From: Pseudoxanthomonas sp. JBR18
Lineage (GTDB): Bacteria; Pseudomonadota; Gammaproteobacteria; Xanthomonadales; Xanthomonadaceae
DNA length: 64,000 nt
Assembly (NCBI RefSeq): GCF_028198165.1
Contig: NZ_CP116339.1
Span: forward strand, 1,097,001 to 1,161,000
Direction: 5' to 3'
Shown here in pieces: positions 60,915 through 64,000 of this stretch. The translations under genes were made by a program, and so were the position numbers. Numbering within the stretch: position 1 is the stretch's first letter; the number at the start of each line of letters is the position of its first letter. The notes below the pieces were generated by a model. The model was not told where the DNA came from and ran no database searches. It worked only from the letters and a program-made list of their open reading frames with translations.

Positions 60915-63704
60915 ATGACCTGCAAGAAATCCCTTTTGACCGTGGCCATCCTGAGCAGCCTGAGCTTCGCCGCGCAGGCGCAGCAGGCTGACGGCAGCCA
61001 GTCCAGCACCGACGCCACCAACCTGGACACCATCACGGTGGTCGGCATCCGCTCCAGCCTGGAGAAATCGCTCAACACCAAGCGCGACGCCTCCTCGCAC
61101 GTGGAAGCAGTCAGCGCCGAGGACATCGGCAAGCTGCCCGCCAAGAACGTGGCCGACACTCTGCGCGAACTGCCGGGCGTGAGCATCAGCTCGTCCTCGG
61201 CCAGCGAAGGCGGCTTCGACGAGGCCGATCGCGTGTCCCTGCGCGGCACCAGCCCCAGCCTGACCCAGACCACGGTCAATGGCCACGGCGTGGGTACCGG
61301 CGACTGGTTCGTCCTCAGCCAAGTCCAGACCGTGGGCCGCAGCGTGAGCTATTCGCTATTGCCCTCAGAGATCGTCGATCAGGTGATCGTGCACAAGACC
61401 TCCGAGGCCAAGCTGGTCGAAGGCGGCGCGGCCGGTTCGGTGGACATCATCACCCGCAAGCCGCTGAACTTCGACAAGAACTTCACCGGCGAGCTGTCGG
61501 TGGGTGCGGTCTACGCCGACCAGCCCGACGACACCAAGCCGCAGATCGACGCGCTGCTGAATTGGAAGAACGATGCAGGCAACTTCGGCGTGCTGTTCCA
61601 GCCTTTCTACGAAAAGCGCAGCCTGCGCCGCGACGGCCAGGAAGTGGTTGGTGGCTACGCTGCCGTGCCGGGAACGACTTCCGTGGACATCGATGGAGAC
61701 GGCATACCCGAAACGATCCCCTCTGCGGTCTCGCAAGCCAATCCGGACTTGGTGGGCATGCTGTACCCAAACGAGATTGGCGCAGTGCTGTTCGAGCAGC
61801 AGCGTGAGCGCAAGGGCGCCACCGTCGATATCCAGTTCAAGGCCAGCGACACGCTGGAGTTCAACCTCAACGGCTTCTACAGCAAGCTCAAGGCCGACAA
61901 CTACAACCGCAACTACATGATGTGGGCCAGCCACGCACTGGGGAATGGCGCAACGTTCTCGAACGCCACCGTGAAGAACGGCGTCATTACATCCGGCACG
62001 CTCAATGGCGATGGCATCGCGAATGTCTATAACGGGACCACTTACGCCAACGACGGCGCCTACGGCATCTACGACATGATCTCGCGCCCCGGCGCCAGCT
62101 CGCAGACCAACTACATCACCCTGGATGCCGACTGGCAGGCCACCGATGCGCTGGGCTTCAAGTTCCAGGCCGGCACCAGCGAGGGCATCGGCAAGAGCCC
62201 CACCCAGAACGTGATTGAAACCGGTACCCAGTACGGCTCGGGCGCCAGCTGGGCGATGAACGGCATTGGCAACGTGATCGACTGGTCGATGGGTGATGAC
62301 TACGGCAATCCCGCCTCGTCCATCCCGTCGGCCGGCTGGATCTTTGGCGGCCAGGACATCGAGGTCAAGGACAAAGAGGACTGGTTCTCGGCCGATGGTG
62401 AGTACGCCTGGACCGAGGGGACGCTGGCCTCGCTGGACTTTGGCGTGCGCTACACCGACCACGATCGTCACAACGACTATGAGATCGCCCAAGGCCCGAA
62501 TTGGTCCAGCAACTGGACCGACCCCTCGGCTTATCCAACCAGCACCGGACAATATCCCGGCGACTTCGGCAACGATCTTGGCGGGAACACCCCGTCGGGC
62601 ATCTGGTACTACACGCCCGAGCAGTTGGCCGCGCTTAATGCCGAGTTTGCCAACCGCAACTATCCCGAGCGCTTCTACTTCTCCGACGTATACGGGGTGA
62701 AGGAGAAGAACGCCGCGGCCTACATCCAAGCCAATTTCCAGAGTGATCGCTGGAGCGGCAACATCGGTGTGCGCTACGTGCACACCAGCGGCGACATCCG
62801 CTACAACCAGGCCCTGGCGTTGAATTCCGGCCTGCCCGGCGCGGTCGTGGGCTCGGCCTTCGGTGACTACCTGCCGGTCAAGGTGAAGAACAACTACGGC
62901 AAGTTCCTGCCCAGTGCCAATATCAAGTTCGACCTGACCGACGACCTGGTCCTGCGCGGCGCCGCCTCGCAGACCCTGACCCGGCCGGACTACTCGGCGC
63001 TGGCCGGCTCGCTGTCGCTGGACGACCTGACCCACACCGGCAGTGGCGGCAACCCCGAACTCAAGCCGCTGGTGTCCAGCAATGCAGATGTCTCGCTGGA
63101 GTGGTACTTCATGCCGCGTGGTCTGCTGGCTGCCAGCGCGTTTTATATGAAAATGAAGGACTATGTGGACGTGGGCGGCTCCACGGTCATCCAGTACAAG
63201 GACCAGCAGGCCAGCTTCGATCAGGGTACCGACGTGTACTCGAACTACACCGTCACCGTGCCGGTCAACACCGACGCGACGGTCAAGGGCATCGAGCTGA
63301 CCTACCAGCAGCCGATCGGCGAGTGGTTCGGCGTCAACGCCAACTACACCTATACCGATGGCGACACCGATACAGAAACGCCGATGTTCGGCACCTCGAA
63401 GAACACCTACAACATCGCCGGGTACTTCGAGAACGATGCCTTCAGCGCCCGCGTGTCCTACAGCTACCGTGACAAGTTCTACGCCGGCGCCAGCCGCGCC
63501 ACGCCGTTCTATCAGGATGACTTCGGCGTGCTGTCTGCTTCGCTGGGATACAAGATCAACGACCATCTGTCCGTGTCGCTGGACGGACTGAACCTCAACA
63601 ACCCCAAGTACAAGTATTACACCGACACCTCGGCCGGCTTCCTGCCGTATTCGATCTACTCTAACGGTCGCCAGTACTACCTCAACCTGCGCGCGAAGTT
63701 CTGA
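60915..63704 (+). CDS. TonB-dependent receptor (third in the locus)
   Basis: This is a 929-residue outer-membrane receptor. The signal peptide ends AQA-QQ (residue 23), followed by the TonB box region LDTITVVGIR, plug (SAEDIGKLPAKNVADTLRELPG) and barrel ending YYLNLRAKF. It is of the same broad class but distinct from the other two receptors. It probably takes up GlcNAc-containing oligosaccharides such as chito- or N-glycan fragments. The 143-bp upstream gap shows no NagR-type site, so it may be read from the kinase promoter. A strong terminator follows. Confidence 0.9.
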   Translation: MTCKKSLLTVAILSSLSFAAQAQQADGSQSSTDATNLDTITVVGIRSSLEKSLNTKRDASSHVEAVSAEDIGKLPAKNVADTLRELPGVSISSSSASEGGFDEADRVSLRGTSPSLTQTTVNGHGVGTGDWFVLSQVQTVGRSVSYSLLPSEIVDQVIVHKTSEAKLVEGGAAGSVDIITRKPLNFDKNFTGELSVGAVYADQPDDTKPQIDALLNWKNDAGNFGVLFQPFYEKRSLRRDGQEVVGGYAAVPGTTSVDIDGDGIPETIPSAVSQANPDLVGMLYPNEIGAVLFEQQRERKGATVDIQFKASDTLEFNLNGFYSKLKADNYNRNYMMWASHALGNGATFSNATVKNGVITSGTLNGDGIANVYNGTTYANDGAYGIYDMISRPGASSQTNYITLDADWQATDALGFKFQAGTSEGIGKSPTQNVIETGTQYGSGASWAMNGIGNVIDWSMGDDYGNPASSIPSAGWIFGGQDIEVKDKEDWFSADGEYAWTEGTLASLDFGVRYTDHDRHNDYEIAQGPNWSSNWTDPSAYPTSTGQYPGDFGNDLGGNTPSGIWYYTPEQLAALNAEFANRNYPERFYFSDVYGVKEKNAAAYIQANFQSDRWSGNIGVRYVHTSGDIRYNQALALNSGLPGAVVGSAFGDYLPVKVKNNYGKFLPSANIKFDLTDDLVLRGAASQTLTRPDYSALAGSLSLDDLTHTGSGGNPELKPLVSSNADVSLEWYFMPRGLLAASAFYMKMKDYVDVGGSTVIQYKDQQASFDQGTDVYSNYTVTVPVNTDATVKGIELTYQQPIGEWFGVNANYTYTDGDTDTETPMFGTSKNTYNIAGYFENDAFSARVSYSYRDKFYAGASRATPFYQDDFGVLSASLGYKINDHLSVSLDGLNLNNPKYKYYTDTSAGFLPYSIYSNGRQYYLNLRAKF

Positions 63705-63733
63705 TCGGCGCCAACTTGTTGCATGCTTGCCCC

Positions 63734-63772
63734 CAGGCGGGCCCGGACTTGTCCGGGCCCGCCTGCGTTTTT
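63734..63772 (+). terminator. Intrinsic terminator after the third receptor
   Basis: A perfect 15-bp stem (CAGGCGGGCCCGGAC and its complement) with a 2-nt spacer at the tip is followed by CG and five T residues, 30 nt after the receptor stop. Confidence 0.92.
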
Positions 63773-63829
63773 GCCACGACCGGCACCGCCCCCCCGGCGA
63801 TACCGGTCCCCGCTTTCAAAGGTGCCTTC

Positions 63830-64000
63830 ATGCCACTGCCGTCCCCACTCCGCCCCGCCCTGCGCATCGCGCTGGCCTGCCTGGCCCTGCTGTGCGCGGG
63901 CGCCATCGCCGCGCCACTGCCGCTGATTCCCGCACCGCGCAGCGCGACCCCGGGCCAGGGACAGTTCGTCCTCAAGTCGGGGATGACAGTGACCGCGCAA
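63830..64000 (+). CDS. GH20 beta-N-acetylhexosaminidase, N-terminal fragment
   Basis: The first 57 codons of a gene that leaves the window are visible. After a signal peptide of about 27 residues (ends IAA-APL) comes LPLIPAPRSATPGQGQF, the typical opening of the GH20b domain. It would be a second hexosaminidase of the locus, distinct from nixG. It lies 58 nt after a strong terminator, so it should have its own promoter. The catalytic domain is not visible. Confidence 0.7.
   Translation, partial: MPLPSPLRPALRIALACLALLCAGAIAAPLPLIPAPRSATPGQGQFVLKSGMTVTAQ

Noticed and set aside
61365-63566. 733-codon minus-strand frame
   Set aside because: It is antisense to the third TonB-dependent receptor and Val/Gly-rich with no recognisable features.
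27689-64000. Antiphage or toxin-antitoxin system within the island
   Set aside because: Every gene is accounted for by glycan uptake, hydrolysis, catabolism or its regulation.

Overview
The window is high-GC DNA from a Lysobacterales/Xanthomonadaceae bacterium (Xanthomonas, Stenotrophomonas, Pseudoxanthomonas or Lysobacter type; genus not resolved). The evidence is the gene content (nix N-glycan hydrolases, NagR/NagQ/NagP/NagX GlcNAc genes, plant-type GshA, tandem lipoprotein DsbAs), TonB-dependent receptors of the Xanthomonas/Caulobacter class, and GTAG-type and GTGGGAGCCGCC-type REP palindromes. No rRNA, tRNA, CRISPR array or insertion sequence was recognised.

Region 1 (1-26.65 kb) is mostly housekeeping sequence: an aminotransferase C-terminus, an SGNH hydrolase, a methyltransferase, a polysaccharide deacetylase, a three-domain glutaredoxin, a DUF924 protein, DegV and a small unknown protein. 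A divergent EamA exporter/MocR regulator pair follows, then a diphthine ammonia-ligase-like protein. The formaldehyde module frmR-frmA / gfa-fghA carries a recognisable FrmR operator and an internal terminator. After it come a two-component system, gshA, a VIT transporter, engB, cytochrome c4, two atypical DsbA lipoproteins, an EEP nuclease/phosphatase, slt, cca and a divergent LysR/YeiH pair.

Region 2 (26.65-27.69 kb) has no convincing gene. It is dominated by a long inverted repeat (arms about 155 bp) containing two perfect hairpins and bracketed by CAA/CAG-rich microsatellites.

Region 3 (27.69-64 kb) is essentially one glycan-utilisation island. On the minus strand a TonB-dependent receptor is followed by GH29, GH18, GH20, GH2, GH3, GH125, GH92 and GH35 genes in the order of Xanthomonas nixE-nixL. 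A BNR-repeat sialidase-like gene is added at the 3' end. To the right lie a GlcNAc-kinase-like gene, a second paralogous receptor, the minus-strand operon nagQ-nagP-nagR-nagB-nagA-nagX, a divergent second kinase, a third receptor and the start of another GH20 hexosaminidase. The predicted flow is: receptors import oligosaccharides, periplasmic or lipoprotein hydrolases trim fucose, mannose, xylose, galactose and GlcNAc, NagP carries GlcNAc inward, the kinases phosphorylate it, and NagA and NagB-II deliver it to fructose-6-phosphate.

Regulation can be read from the DNA. Four near-identical TTGACA-N4-TGTCAA palindromes (about 48310, 48479, 52735 and 59664) lie in front of receptor and kinase genes and are the likely NagR operators. 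A CCAATTT-type repeat in front of nagQ is the likely NagQ operator. Two strong intrinsic terminators lie inside the nix gene run and divide it into segments.
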